A program made the position numbers and the translations under genes. Of a DNA stretch of 64,000 nucleotides, positions 55,342 to 63,622 are shown one piece after another. The first letter of the stretch is position 1, and each line of letters starts with the position of its first letter. The notes beneath the pieces were generated by a model, which was not told where the DNA came from, ran no database searches, and worked only from the letters and a program-made list of their open reading frames with translations. Origin of the DNA: a bacterium (GTDB lineage: Bacteria; Bacteroidota; Ignavibacteria; Kapaibacteriales; UBA7675); assembly GCA_030430495.1 (NCBI GenBank), contig JAUIKM010000015.1, positions 1-64,000 on the forward strand, given 5' to 3'.

Positions 55342-55539
55342 ACGTGTGGCAGGTCTTCTGGCTTGGGAGTCGTTCTTGCCATTCCCCTTCCCGATCGCGT
55401 CAATACGCATTGATCAGTGGGCGCCTGGCGGCGTGAATGGTTCGTCGTCCTTTACAGCGGCGCTACCGCGCGGGATTTTCACCCGGCTTCCCTTTTTAAG
55501 TTGCTCGGACGACCTGGGCCGCCCGGAACACCTACACGT
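55342..55539 (-). promoter_or_regulatory. Cobalamin riboswitch
   Basis: Read on the minus strand the region shows the conserved adenosylcobalamin aptamer blocks: GGGAAGCCGGGTGAAAATCC at about 55495-55476, then GCGGTAGCGCCGCTGTAA, and the B12 box AAGCCAGAAGACCTGCC (55364-55348). An outer stem ACGTGT/ACACGT pairs 55539-55534 with 55347-55342. It lies 170 bases before the BtuG-like start and should repress the operon when cobalamin is plentiful. Of the 541-bp gap to cheW, 55540-55713 holds no other recognised element. Confidence 0.95.
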
Positions 55540-55713
55540 AGAACTGCCAAATTATCACTAAAACGCGAGGTCGCCAACCGGAGGGAAACAATTCTGGACG
55601 GGCTGCAAGGTCGCATGTAAAAAATTTGTTGCACGGCGCGCGCCTAAGATTGATATTGTGTTGCGGACGGGATGACGTCCGATCATCTGCCTGAACCTCC
55701 GGGAGGAAAGCCT

Positions 55714-56229
55714 ATGATGGCCGCAGCGGCCGGAAATTCTGCCGATCATTCAACAGCAAACGCCGTCCGGGAGCAGTCCGAGGAACGGCTGCATATCGTC
55801 AGTTTCCGGATGGGCAGCGAAGAATTCGGCGTGGATATTCTTCAGGTGCGTGAAATTATCAGAATGACGACCATCACGCGCGTGCCCAATGCGCCCGGTA
55901 TCGTGGAGGGCGTCATCAACCTGCGTGGCAAGGTGGTTCCGGTGGTGGAACTGCGCCGCAAGCTGGGCATGCCGTATGTGGAGCCGGACAAAAATACACG
56001 CATCGTGATCGTGGAACTGGAAGAGAAAACGGTCGGGTTCATCGTGGATGCGGTCAGCGAAGTGCTGCGCATTCCGCAGAATGTCATTGAACCGCCGCCC
56101 TCGATTGCCGCCGGGATCAACGCGGAGTTCATCACGGCGGTCGGCAAACTCGAAGACCGACTGCTGATTTTGCTCGATCTCAAAAAAACTTTGTCGCTGC
56201 CGGAAGCGGATGCCTTGCGAGCGATGTAA
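55714..56229 (+). CDS. cheW: CheW chemotaxis coupling protein
   Basis: A 171-residue scaffold that links receptors to CheA. After a 28-residue flexible start, the CheW fold runs from VSFRMGSEEFGVDILQVREI through TRVPNAPGIVEGVINLRGKV, the characteristic block, to LLILLDLKKTL. All regions for binding CheA P5 and receptors appear complete. ATG 55714 lies directly behind GGGAGG; an in-frame ATG at 55672 has no such signal. It is 15 kb from the cheA cluster, next to two sensor kinases. Confidence 0.95.
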   Translation: MMAAAAGNSADHSTANAVREQSEERLHIVSFRMGSEEFGVDILQVREIIRMTTITRVPNAPGIVEGVINLRGKVVPVVELRRKLGMPYVEPDKNTRIVIVELEEKTVGFIVDAVSEVLRIPQNVIEPPPSIAAGINAEFITAVGKLEDRLLILLDLKKTLSLPEADALRAM

Positions 56230-56699
56230 AAGATAAATCGACTTAAATCCGACAGAGGCATCAGTCAAAATAATTCAATCGATGCGGGGCATTCACTCGG
56301 TTGACGCATCTGCTCGATTAAGCTACGGCTTAATTCCCGCTGTTTTTCCAGGCTCTGAACACCGGTTGACCAGGCGCAAAAACACGCGGCAGTCTTCAGT
56401 CGCACAAACCGGGTAAAGCCAGATCGGATCGAGTCTGAACAGACACGAAGATGCTTTCGGTCGGTGCGGATATTCGCCGGGTGCGGGCACACTCGTTACG
56501 ATTTATACAATTAATTAGCTATTTTTCACGTTCTCCGACTCAAGGCGGGATACAGCCAAGGGACAGCGCAGACATCAACCGCACTCGGCATTCCACGTGG
56601 TGATGCGCGGTACACAGGCGGAACTGATCAGATCGCACATGCACTCGGCGGCGCAATGCGATTTCGACCGCGGGACTCCGGTGATTTTTTCTGGAAGTT
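56230..56699. other. 470-bp region without a gene
   Basis: Between cheW and the HisKA_2 kinase. A short minus-strand frame (56265-56492) was not accepted because it lacks a ribosome binding site and family likeness. It includes an AT-rich patch near 56500-56530 that might hold the kinase promoter. Nothing else was recognised. Confidence 0.5.
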
Positions 56700-57749
56700 A
56701 TGAAGCTTGACGAGCGCATTCAATCAATGAACCTGGACGCCAACCGCCCTGCGGGCGGCGTGGAGCAGACGGGCTACGAAGTTCTGTGGCGCCATTCCCG
56801 CCACCTGATGCACGCCGGGACCGAGGGGGTGCACCTGCTGCTTGAACACCTGCTGAAAGACGTGGGCGCGCTGCTGCGGGCCGACGCCGTGCGTCTGCAC
56901 CTGCCCCCGGCATTGCGCAGTCACTTCAAAGCGGATTCACTCGATTACGGCAAGCCGAACCCCGACAGCTGCGCGAGTTTTTCCGTGGCGCTGTATGCCG
57001 GCGCCGGCGAACTACAGGTTTACACACCCGCTGACGAACAAGAGGGGTTTGCCGGTTTTTTGAAAGACGCCGCGGCCCTTATTGATTCCGCTCTGCTTGG
57101 CATCGAGCAAACAGGCGACCGGGATCGTCGGCGCAGTCGGGAACAAACGATGCTGCAGGAGCTGCATCACCGCACCAAGAACAATTTGCAGACCGTGTCG
57201 AGCCTGCTGGATCTGCAGGGCATGCGCAGCGAGTCTGAGCAGATTGCGGCCATGCTGAGCGCCGCGGCGATGCGTGTACAAACCATAGCAATCGTGCACG
57301 ACACTATGTGCCAGACCGACGACGGCAACAGAATGAACCTGCGCACTTTTGCGCTCGGGCTGATTCTGGCGCTGCGTTCGCTGTTTGATCTGGACGGCAG
57401 CGAGCCGCGCATCAAAGTGGACGTGGAAGAAATACCGCTGGATTTTGATCAGGCGACGCCCTGCGCGCTGATACTTAACGAACTTTTGTGCAACGCATTT
57501 AAACACGCCTTTCCCGACCAACGCGGCGGCCGCATTCTGGTCGGCGCAAAACGGTTAAACAATCACATTGACATCGTCGTGTCCGACGACGGGGTCGGTT
57601 TGCCCTCCACCGACTCCGAAGCGGATGTGCAACGGGGATTCGGCTTCACGATCATCCGCGAACTGGCGAAGCAGATCGGAGCCGAACTGACATTTAAACA
57701 CGACCATGGTTTTGAATGCCGGATCACCTTCCAGGGTTCGGCGCACTAA
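56700..57749 (+). CDS. HisKA_2-type (HWE-like) sensor histidine kinase
   Basis: A 349-residue cytoplasmic kinase. The first 140 residues look like a degenerate GAF sensor. The dimerisation motif is ELHHRTKNNLQTVSSLL (His156/His157), typical of the HisKA_2 family used in light and general stress signalling. The ATPase domain has ILNELLCNAFKHAF (N box), VSDDGVGLP and GFGFTIIRELA. No membrane segments are seen. It is 15 bases upstream of the multidomain receiver-kinase gene, so the two act together; the N-terminal receiver of the latter could be its target. Confidence 0.9.
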   Translation: MKLDERIQSMNLDANRPAGGVEQTGYEVLWRHSRHLMHAGTEGVHLLLEHLLKDVGALLRADAVRLHLPPALRSHFKADSLDYGKPNPDSCASFSVALYAGAGELQVYTPADEQEGFAGFLKDAAALIDSALLGIEQTGDRDRRRSREQTMLQELHHRTKNNLQTVSSLLDLQGMRSESEQIAAMLSAAAMRVQTIAIVHDTMCQTDDGNRMNLRTFALGLILALRSLFDLDGSEPRIKVDVEEIPLDFDQATPCALILNELLCNAFKHAFPDQRGGRILVGAKRLNNHIDIVVSDDGVGLPSTDSEADVQRGFGFTIIRELAKQIGAELTFKHDHGFECRITFQGSAH

Positions 57750-57764
57750 AACACTACGACACTT

Positions 57765-59726
57765 ATGGCACACGAACAGATATTGGTTGTTGAAGACGAA
57801 AATCTGGTGGCGATGAACATCAGTGAGCGGCTGCGCCGCATCGGCTATGTGGTGCCGCAGGCAGTCGCCTCCGGCGCGGAAGCCATTAAACACGCATCTG
57901 AACGTCGACCCGACCTGGTATTGATGGATATCAGACTCAAGGACGGGATCGACGGCGTGGAAGCGGCGGCGCATATCCGCGAAAACTTCGACATCCCGGT
58001 AATATTTTTAACGGCCTTTTCGGATGCCGAACTGGTGGAACGGGCCAAGTTAACCGAACCCTACGGCTACATACTGAAGCCCTTTCAGGCGCGCGAGCTG
58101 CACACAAGCATTGTAATGGCCCTGTTTAAACATCGCAACGACCGCGAGGTCCGGCGCACGAATATCGCACTGCGCTCGACGCTGGACCGCCTGGGCGAGG
58201 CAGTCATTACCACCGACAACGGCGGAACCGTGACCTACCTCAATCCCGCCGCCAGCGACCTGACCGGCTGGAGCGACCGCGAAGCGCTGGGCAAGCGACT
58301 GAGCGAAGTATTGCGCATCATCGACTTTCAGACAAGACAGATACTGCAACACCCGGCGGTGCGTTCGCTGCGCAAGGGAACCTTCATTGAATCGCGCAGC
58401 CAGTCCATTCTGTTAACACGCGACGGCAGTCATTTGCCGATTGACGACTACGCGGCAACGCTGGACGGTCCCGACGGATCAAACAGCGGACTTGTCGTGA
58501 CATTCCACGACAACAGCCGCTTGATTGAAAGCGAGCAGTTGCAGGAGGAGTGGCGTCAGGTGGCGGAGCGCGCACAGCAGTTAAAGACGGAACTACTGAC
58601 GAATTTAAACCAGGAAATCCGCGAACCGCTGCACATCATCCAGAGTTACTCCAACCTCATCCAGGATTTGTTCGGGCAGGAGCTGGATCCCAAATACGGC
58701 CGTTATCTGCTCCACATTCGCGAAGCCGGGCGCAGCCTGCTGGAGACGCTTAACAAAATTGTGGACCTCTCGCGGCTGCATGTTGAAAATTTTCCGATCC
58801 GCGCCCGCGAGTTAAACATCGACGAGCTTGTGAGCGCCTGCGTCGAAGCCGTACGCGAGCGCGCCCAGCGCAAAAAACTCAAGCTTGAACTGGACCTGAA
58901 ATCCGAGGGCGGCCGCATTTACGCCGACATGTACGCTATTCGTTCAGCAATTTCTCACGTGCTGGACAACGCCGTCAAATACACGGATGCGGGCAAGATC
59001 AAGGTGGCCACGGGATTCGTCGAAGACAACCGTATCGCCGTCTTTGTGAGCGATACAGGCATTGGCATCGCCAACGAACACCTGCCGCAGATCTTTGAGG
59101 AATTTTCCCGATTTCCGGAGTACCACAAACGCAACGAGGGCATCGGCCTGGGGCTGGCCCTGACCAAGCGCTTTGTTGAACACAGCAACGGCTCAATAAC
59201 GGTGCGCAGCCAGCCGAACAGCGGGACCAATATTACGCTTAGTTTTCCGCGCATGGAACGCGGCGAAGAATCCGGGGGCGAGACGTCCAATGCCGACAAG
59301 CGCGTTTCGATCGTGGAGTCCATGTTAAACAATCCGCATCTGGTCGTGCTCGTGGTGGAAAGCCACAGCAGCGTCCGCCAGCATTTCGGCGGCGATCTGG
59401 GCGAGGCCATGACGGTGTACATGGCCGACAGCCGCGACAAAGCCATGTCGATCCTGAATCTGCAGCACGTTGACGCGGTTCTGATCGACATCAGCCTGGA
59501 CGCGGAAGCGGGCACGAGACTGATCAGGTCGATCAAACAGGACAAAACGCTGCGCAACATATCCGTGGTGGCATTTACGGCACACGACATTGACATGCAG
59601 CGCCGTGCCGCATTTTCGGCCGGCAGCGATTACTACCTCAGCAAGCCGTTCAACACAGACGAGCTGCGGACGACGCTGCGTGCGATTGCCCAGCGGCGGC
59701 GGGATTCAAACAGCAGCAGTCAGTAA
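57765..59726 (+). CDS. Receiver-PAS-kinase-receiver protein with the H-box His replaced
   Basis: A 653-residue multidomain signalling protein: receiver 1 (1-122, Asp55 in LVLMDIRL, Lys105 in YILKPF), PAS (about 132-252), HisKA-like helices (270-345), HATPase_c (about 380-490, with VLDNAVKYT, SDTGIGI, GIGLGLALTKR) and receiver 2 (about 525-645, Asp in VLIDISL, Lys in YLSKPF). In the dimerisation helix the usual SHEIRTPL reads NQEIREPL, so the phosphorylated histidine is glutamine (Gln283). It may be a pseudokinase, or serve as a relay for the neighbouring kinase. The ATP boxes look intact. Confidence 0.9.
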   Translation: MAHEQILVVEDENLVAMNISERLRRIGYVVPQAVASGAEAIKHASERRPDLVLMDIRLKDGIDGVEAAAHIRENFDIPVIFLTAFSDAELVERAKLTEPYGYILKPFQARELHTSIVMALFKHRNDREVRRTNIALRSTLDRLGEAVITTDNGGTVTYLNPAASDLTGWSDREALGKRLSEVLRIIDFQTRQILQHPAVRSLRKGTFIESRSQSILLTRDGSHLPIDDYAATLDGPDGSNSGLVVTFHDNSRLIESEQLQEEWRQVAERAQQLKTELLTNLNQEIREPLHIIQSYSNLIQDLFGQELDPKYGRYLLHIREAGRSLLETLNKIVDLSRLHVENFPIRARELNIDELVSACVEAVRERAQRKKLKLELDLKSEGGRIYADMYAIRSAISHVLDNAVKYTDAGKIKVATGFVEDNRIAVFVSDTGIGIANEHLPQIFEEFSRFPEYHKRNEGIGLGLALTKRFVEHSNGSITVRSQPNSGTNITLSFPRMERGEESGGETSNADKRVSIVESMLNNPHLVVLVVESHSSVRQHFGGDLGEAMTVYMADSRDKAMSILNLQHVDAVLIDISLDAEAGTRLIRSIKQDKTLRNISVVAFTAHDIDMQRRAAFSAGSDYYLSKPFNTDELRTTLRAIAQRRRDSNSSSQ

Positions 59727-60095
59727 GCGGACTGAGTCATGCAAAAAGCAGCGTAAAAGTAGCTGAGTTTACACGGCACGGCACGGCGCCGCAAGCTCAC
59801 ACACCGAAAGAGCTGAGCGGCACAGGTACGCTCACACGCGGCGGCGGACACCCGACTGATCGGTCCGGTGTTCATCGGCTTCAGGTGGTTCCAAACGCGG
59901 TGGCGCTGAGGATTCAGCGCCGACTCGAAACTTCCAACCCGGTGACAAACAAGAAAATCCGCCAGTGCGAAAATCCCCGGGAAGTGATAAGGCATGCGCC
60001 ACGTAAATGCCCGACGAGCCATTCCGTTTTGGCCACGAAGCGCTCAAAACCTAATTTGACGCGACGTTTTTGAGTCGACCGGGAAAAAGAACGAT
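59727..60095. other. 369-bp region without a gene
   Basis: Between the hybrid kinase and the DPPR-synthase-like gene. It contains a simple CGGCACGGCACGG triplication near 59775 and no recognised regulatory element. Open frames across it look non-coding. Confidence 0.5.
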
Positions 60096-60965
60096 ATGCG
60101 CCCCTACATCGAGCTGCTGCGACCGCATCAATTTATCAAGAACCTGTTTGTGTTCCTGCCGGTGTTTTTTGCGCGTGAAGCGAGCAATCCGGAAAAACTT
60201 GTCGACACCTTGTTGGCATTCGCGGTGTTCTGCTGCGCAGCCGGAGCCGTATACGTGTTTAACGATTGGCGCGACCGCGAAGACGACAGATTACACCCTG
60301 AAAAGAAGTTTCGCCCCCTGGCCTCGGGTGCTGTCGAAAGCGGGCCGGCGTTCATCCTGATGGCGGCAATGGCGTGCATCGCAGCGGCGCTTGCCATTGT
60401 TGCGACGCCGGACCTCCTGCCGGTTGTCGGTGTGTACCTGGCGTTTAACCTGGCCTATTCATTGGGAGTTAAACAGATTGCCATTGTCGATGTCATGATC
60501 GTGGCGCTTGGTTTTGTCCTGCGCCTGGTCGGCGGCGCACTGGCGGCGGATGTCAGTCTGTCCAAATGGATTATCATAGTCACTTTCCTCGGTGCGCTGT
60601 TTGTCGCGCTGGCCAAACGCCGCGACGACCAGGTCATCTACAGTCGAACCGGTGCAAAGATGCGCAAGAGCGTCGACGGCTATAATGTTGAATTCCTCAA
60701 CATTTCCATGGTAATCATGGCGGCGGTGTTAATTGTGGCCTATCTGATGTATACCGTCTCCGACAGAGCCGTGCAGGTCAGCGGGAGTGAGAACACATAC
60801 TTTACGGCCTTTTTTGTGCTGCTCGGCATCATGCGCTATCTGCAGTTAACACTGGTTAAACAGGAAAGCGGCGCCCCCAGTAAAATTGTGTTGCGCGACC
60901 GCTTTTTGCAGTTGACGGTCCTCGGCTGGTTGTTGACATTCACGTGGATTTTATATGTCGACTGA
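60096..60965 (+). CDS. Polyprenyl-phosphate phosphoribosyltransferase (DPPR synthase-like, UbiA family)
   Basis: A 289-residue multi-pass prenyltransferase-fold enzyme (about nine helices). The motif NDWRDREDDRLHPEKKFRP (about residues 56-74), with its Asp-rich Mg site, and IVDVMIVALGFVLRLVGGA are those of the Rv3806c type, which transfers phosphoribose from PRPP to polyprenyl phosphate. Downstream genes encode DprE1- and DprE2-like proteins, completing the path to polyprenyl-phosphoryl arabinose. The gene overlaps dprE1 by 11 bases. GGGA precedes ATG 60096. Confidence 0.9.
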   Translation: MRPYIELLRPHQFIKNLFVFLPVFFAREASNPEKLVDTLLAFAVFCCAAGAVYVFNDWRDREDDRLHPEKKFRPLASGAVESGPAFILMAAMACIAAALAIVATPDLLPVVGVYLAFNLAYSLGVKQIAIVDVMIVALGFVLRLVGGALAADVSLSKWIIIVTFLGALFVALAKRRDDQVIYSRTGAKMRKSVDGYNVEFLNISMVIMAAVLIVAYLMYTVSDRAVQVSGSENTYFTAFFVLLGIMRYLQLTLVKQESGAPSKIVLRDRFLQLTVLGWLLTFTWILYVD

Positions 60966-62304
60966 CCAGGCCGGCAAAACCACAGCGCTGTCGGGTTGGG
61001 GCCGATTTCCCGTTGTTGAAGCGCGGGAGTCGACCTTCGCAGACGAAAGTGAACTGCGGACGATTCTGCAGGAAATGAACGGCGGCATTGCGCGCGGACT
61101 GGGCCGGGCCTATGGCGATTCCGCACTGGCGGGACATGTCGTGTCGACGCGGCTTTACCGACGCATGTTAAGTTTTGACGGAACCTCAGGACTGTTGCAC
61201 GCCCAGAGCGGCGTGAGCATTGCGGACCTGCTGAAGGTGTTCGTGCCGCGCGGATGGTTCCCACCCGTTGTTCCGGGGACAAAGTACGTGACGCTGGGAG
61301 GCGCGGCGGCGGCCGATATTCACGGGAAGAATCACCATGCCGACTCGTCGTTCGGCGCGCATATCCGCGGCCTGCGTTTAATGGACGGCCAGGGGAACAT
61401 TATTGATTGTTCCGCGAATGACCGCGAAGACGTGTTTAACAGCGCTGTCGGCGGCATGGGACTGGCGGGAGTCATCCTCGACATGACCCTGCAGATGCAG
61501 AAAGTCGAGAGCGCCTGGATCACACAACACATTGAATTGTTGCCAGACCTGGACGCGGTTATCAAGGCATTTGAACGCAATGCACAGACCAGGTACTCGG
61601 TTGCATGGATCGATTGCCTTGCGCGCGGCAACAAAACCGGCAGGTCGGTATTAATCACCGGCGAGCACGCACAGCCGGATGAATTGCCCCGGGCTGCACA
61701 GGCGAGGCCGCTGGCGAGTCCGCCGACGCGGCGCCTGGCTTTTCCATTTACGATGCCGGCATTTATGTTAAACAGAATATCGGCGACCTTGTTTAACAGT
61801 CTGTACTTTCGCCTCAACAGCATGAAACGCGGCCGATCGGTTGTACCGTACGAGCCCTTCTTTTTTCCCCTGGACGGCATACACAACTGGAACCGCGCCT
61901 ACGGCCCGCAGGGTTTTCTGCAGTATCAGTTTGTTTTACCGCGCGGCGAGGAAGACGCGCTGCGTTTGATTATTGAACGAATCAGCACGTCGGATTCAGC
62001 GCCTTTTTTAACGGTGTTAAAACTGTTCGGACCAGGACGCAAAACGCCGCTGTCTTTCCCCCTGGAAGGATTCACGCTGGCGCTCGATTTTCCGCGGCAG
62101 CCGGCGCTGTTTGGACTGCTGGACGAACTGGACCAAATAACGGCGCAGCACGGCGGACGGGTGTATCTTTGCAAGGATGCCCGACTGTCGGCACACAATT
62201 TCCGGCACATGTACCCGGAGCACGCCGCATTTGCCGCAAGGCGCCGTGTGCTGGATCCGAACGGAACATTTAACTCACTTCAGTCGCAACGCCTGGGACT
62301 CTGA
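60955..62304 (+). CDS. dprE1: DprE1-like decaprenylphosphoryl-ribose oxidase
   Basis: A 449-residue FAD oxidoreductase that would oxidise the 2-OH of polyprenylphosphoryl-ribose. The FAD domain has ARGLGRAYGDSA, VPGTKYVTLGGAAAADIHGK and GGMGLAGVILD; the C-terminal substrate domain includes PYEPFFFPLDGIHNWNRAYG and the end VLDPNGTFNSLQSQRL. In the FPLEGFTLALDFP segment Ala376 occupies the place where M. tuberculosis DprE1 has Cys387, the residue attacked by benzothiazinones (alignment from memory). It overlaps its upstream and downstream neighbours, so the three enzymes are made together. Confidence 0.9.
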   Translation: MSTDQAGKTTALSGWGRFPVVEARESTFADESELRTILQEMNGGIARGLGRAYGDSALAGHVVSTRLYRRMLSFDGTSGLLHAQSGVSIADLLKVFVPRGWFPPVVPGTKYVTLGGAAAADIHGKNHHADSSFGAHIRGLRLMDGQGNIIDCSANDREDVFNSAVGGMGLAGVILDMTLQMQKVESAWITQHIELLPDLDAVIKAFERNAQTRYSVAWIDCLARGNKTGRSVLITGEHAQPDELPRAAQARPLASPPTRRLAFPFTMPAFMLNRISATLFNSLYFRLNSMKRGRSVVPYEPFFFPLDGIHNWNRAYGPQGFLQYQFVLPRGEEDALRLIIERISTSDSAPFLTVLKLFGPGRKTPLSFPLEGFTLALDFPRQPALFGLLDELDQITAQHGGRVYLCKDARLSAHNFRHMYPEHAAFAARRRVLDPNGTFNSLQSQRLGL

Positions 62305-63035
62305 TGGCACATGTTCTCATTCTTGGAGGTCGATCCGACATTGGCCTGGCTTTTGCTCATATCTGCGCCCACAACGGGCACGAGGTCTGCCTGGCCGCCC
62401 GCAGACCGGAACGCCTGGCGGACGACGTCAGGGATATCGCGACGCGCTATCAGGTGCATGCGGAAACTCGCGAGTTCGATGCCGAGGATTCGGGCGGGCA
62501 TGCCGACTGGTTCAATCAACTGGATCAGACTCCCGACATAGTCCTGTATGCCGCCGGTTATCTGGGCGATGTTGAACAGGCCACAAAAGACAATGCCGAG
62601 CTGGAACGCATCATGCAGGTGAATGCACGCGGTGCTATGACAATCCTGGAGGCCGCGGTCAGGGCTATGGAACATCGCGGAAGCGGCACAATTATCGGCA
62701 TCTCCTCGGTTGCCGGAGAGCGCGGTCGCAAATCCAATTACCACTACGGCGCCGCCAAGGCGGCATTGACGACATTTCTTTCCGGGTTGCGCAATCGCCT
62801 GTCCGGAACGGGCATTCACGTGATAACGGTAAAGCCGGGTTTTGTCGCGACGCGCATGTTGCAAGGGATGCAGACGCCGGCCGCGCTGACCGCGACACCC
62901 GAGCGATGCGCGGCGGATATGTACCGCGCCGTGCAGAGGGGTCGGGACGTCGTTTATTCAACCTGGCACTGGAGGTACGTGATGGCCGTGATCAGAAACA
63001 TCCCGGAGCGACTGTTCAAAAAGATGTCGATCTGA
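62304..63035 (+). CDS. dprE2: DprE2-like short-chain dehydrogenase
   Basis: A 243-residue SDR that would reduce the 2-keto intermediate to polyprenylphosphoryl-arabinose. NADH loop VLILGGRSDIGLAFA at the N-terminus; catalytic Ser in GISSVAGERG and Tyr-Lys in YHYGAAKAALT; VKPGFVATRM is the usual SDR post-catalytic block. The ATG overlaps the dprE1 stop (TGATG), showing translational coupling. The final region RNIPERLFKKM is a membrane-facing amphipathic end as in other DprE2 proteins. Confidence 0.9.
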   Translation: MAHVLILGGRSDIGLAFAHICAHNGHEVCLAARRPERLADDVRDIATRYQVHAETREFDAEDSGGHADWFNQLDQTPDIVLYAAGYLGDVEQATKDNAELERIMQVNARGAMTILEAAVRAMEHRGSGTIIGISSVAGERGRKSNYHYGAAKAALTTFLSGLRNRLSGTGIHVITVKPGFVATRMLQGMQTPAALTATPERCAADMYRAVQRGRDVVYSTWHWRYVMAVIRNIPERLFKKMSI

Positions 63036-63622
63036 GCCGGGCCGACCACGCCGGTAAACGCCTTGCCGCGACTTTTCTTCGCTGGGCGAGGCACTTTGAT
63101 TTTGCCGACGGCAATGGCTCACACTCCGAACCGGGGGGGGCATCCATGTCCGTGCCGTAGTTGTAACACGGGATTTGACGGGGAGAGCAAAGCCAGGCAA
63201 CAATTACCAAACCGTAACAATTGGAAGCATATATTCGCGCACATCCGGATCGCGGCTCGGGCCACAGACAAATCGAGTTTGCTTGCCATTGCCTGAAAGA
63301 CCAAATTGGCGCCATTCGGGTATCGGTATACTCTCACTTCAGCTGATCCGGTGCGGGATTGTTTTTGCCGCCCGACGGTGCGCAAAGACCGATTTTTCCA
63401 TGTGGTTTTGCCGGTCCCGACAAGGCCGTAAGCGTTCAGTTCCGGTTCGAGTGGATGCAAACAGAAACTCGCGCCTCATTCATATAGACCGATCGGGCGT
63501 GCGAGGCGACTGTTCCGTTGTGTTTCGCTGTTCCACTCTGCATATAACAACCTTCTATCCGGGATGTTGCCGGCTGGAATGGAAACCCCGCGTGCGCCGT
63601 CCGGCCGCCAGGATTCACGATT
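63036..63622. other. 587-bp region without a recognised gene
   Basis: Between dprE2 and the partial sensor gene. A plus-strand frame (63175-63678) is rich in Arg, Gly and Pro and overlaps the real gene start, so it was rejected. No hairpin, repeat or RNA was recognised. Confidence 0.5.

Noticed and set aside
55420-55713. Possible sigma-54 promoter for cheW
   Set aside because: GG and GC elements near 55594-55605 are spaced 7 rather than 10 bases apart, so they do not fit the -24/-12 rule.
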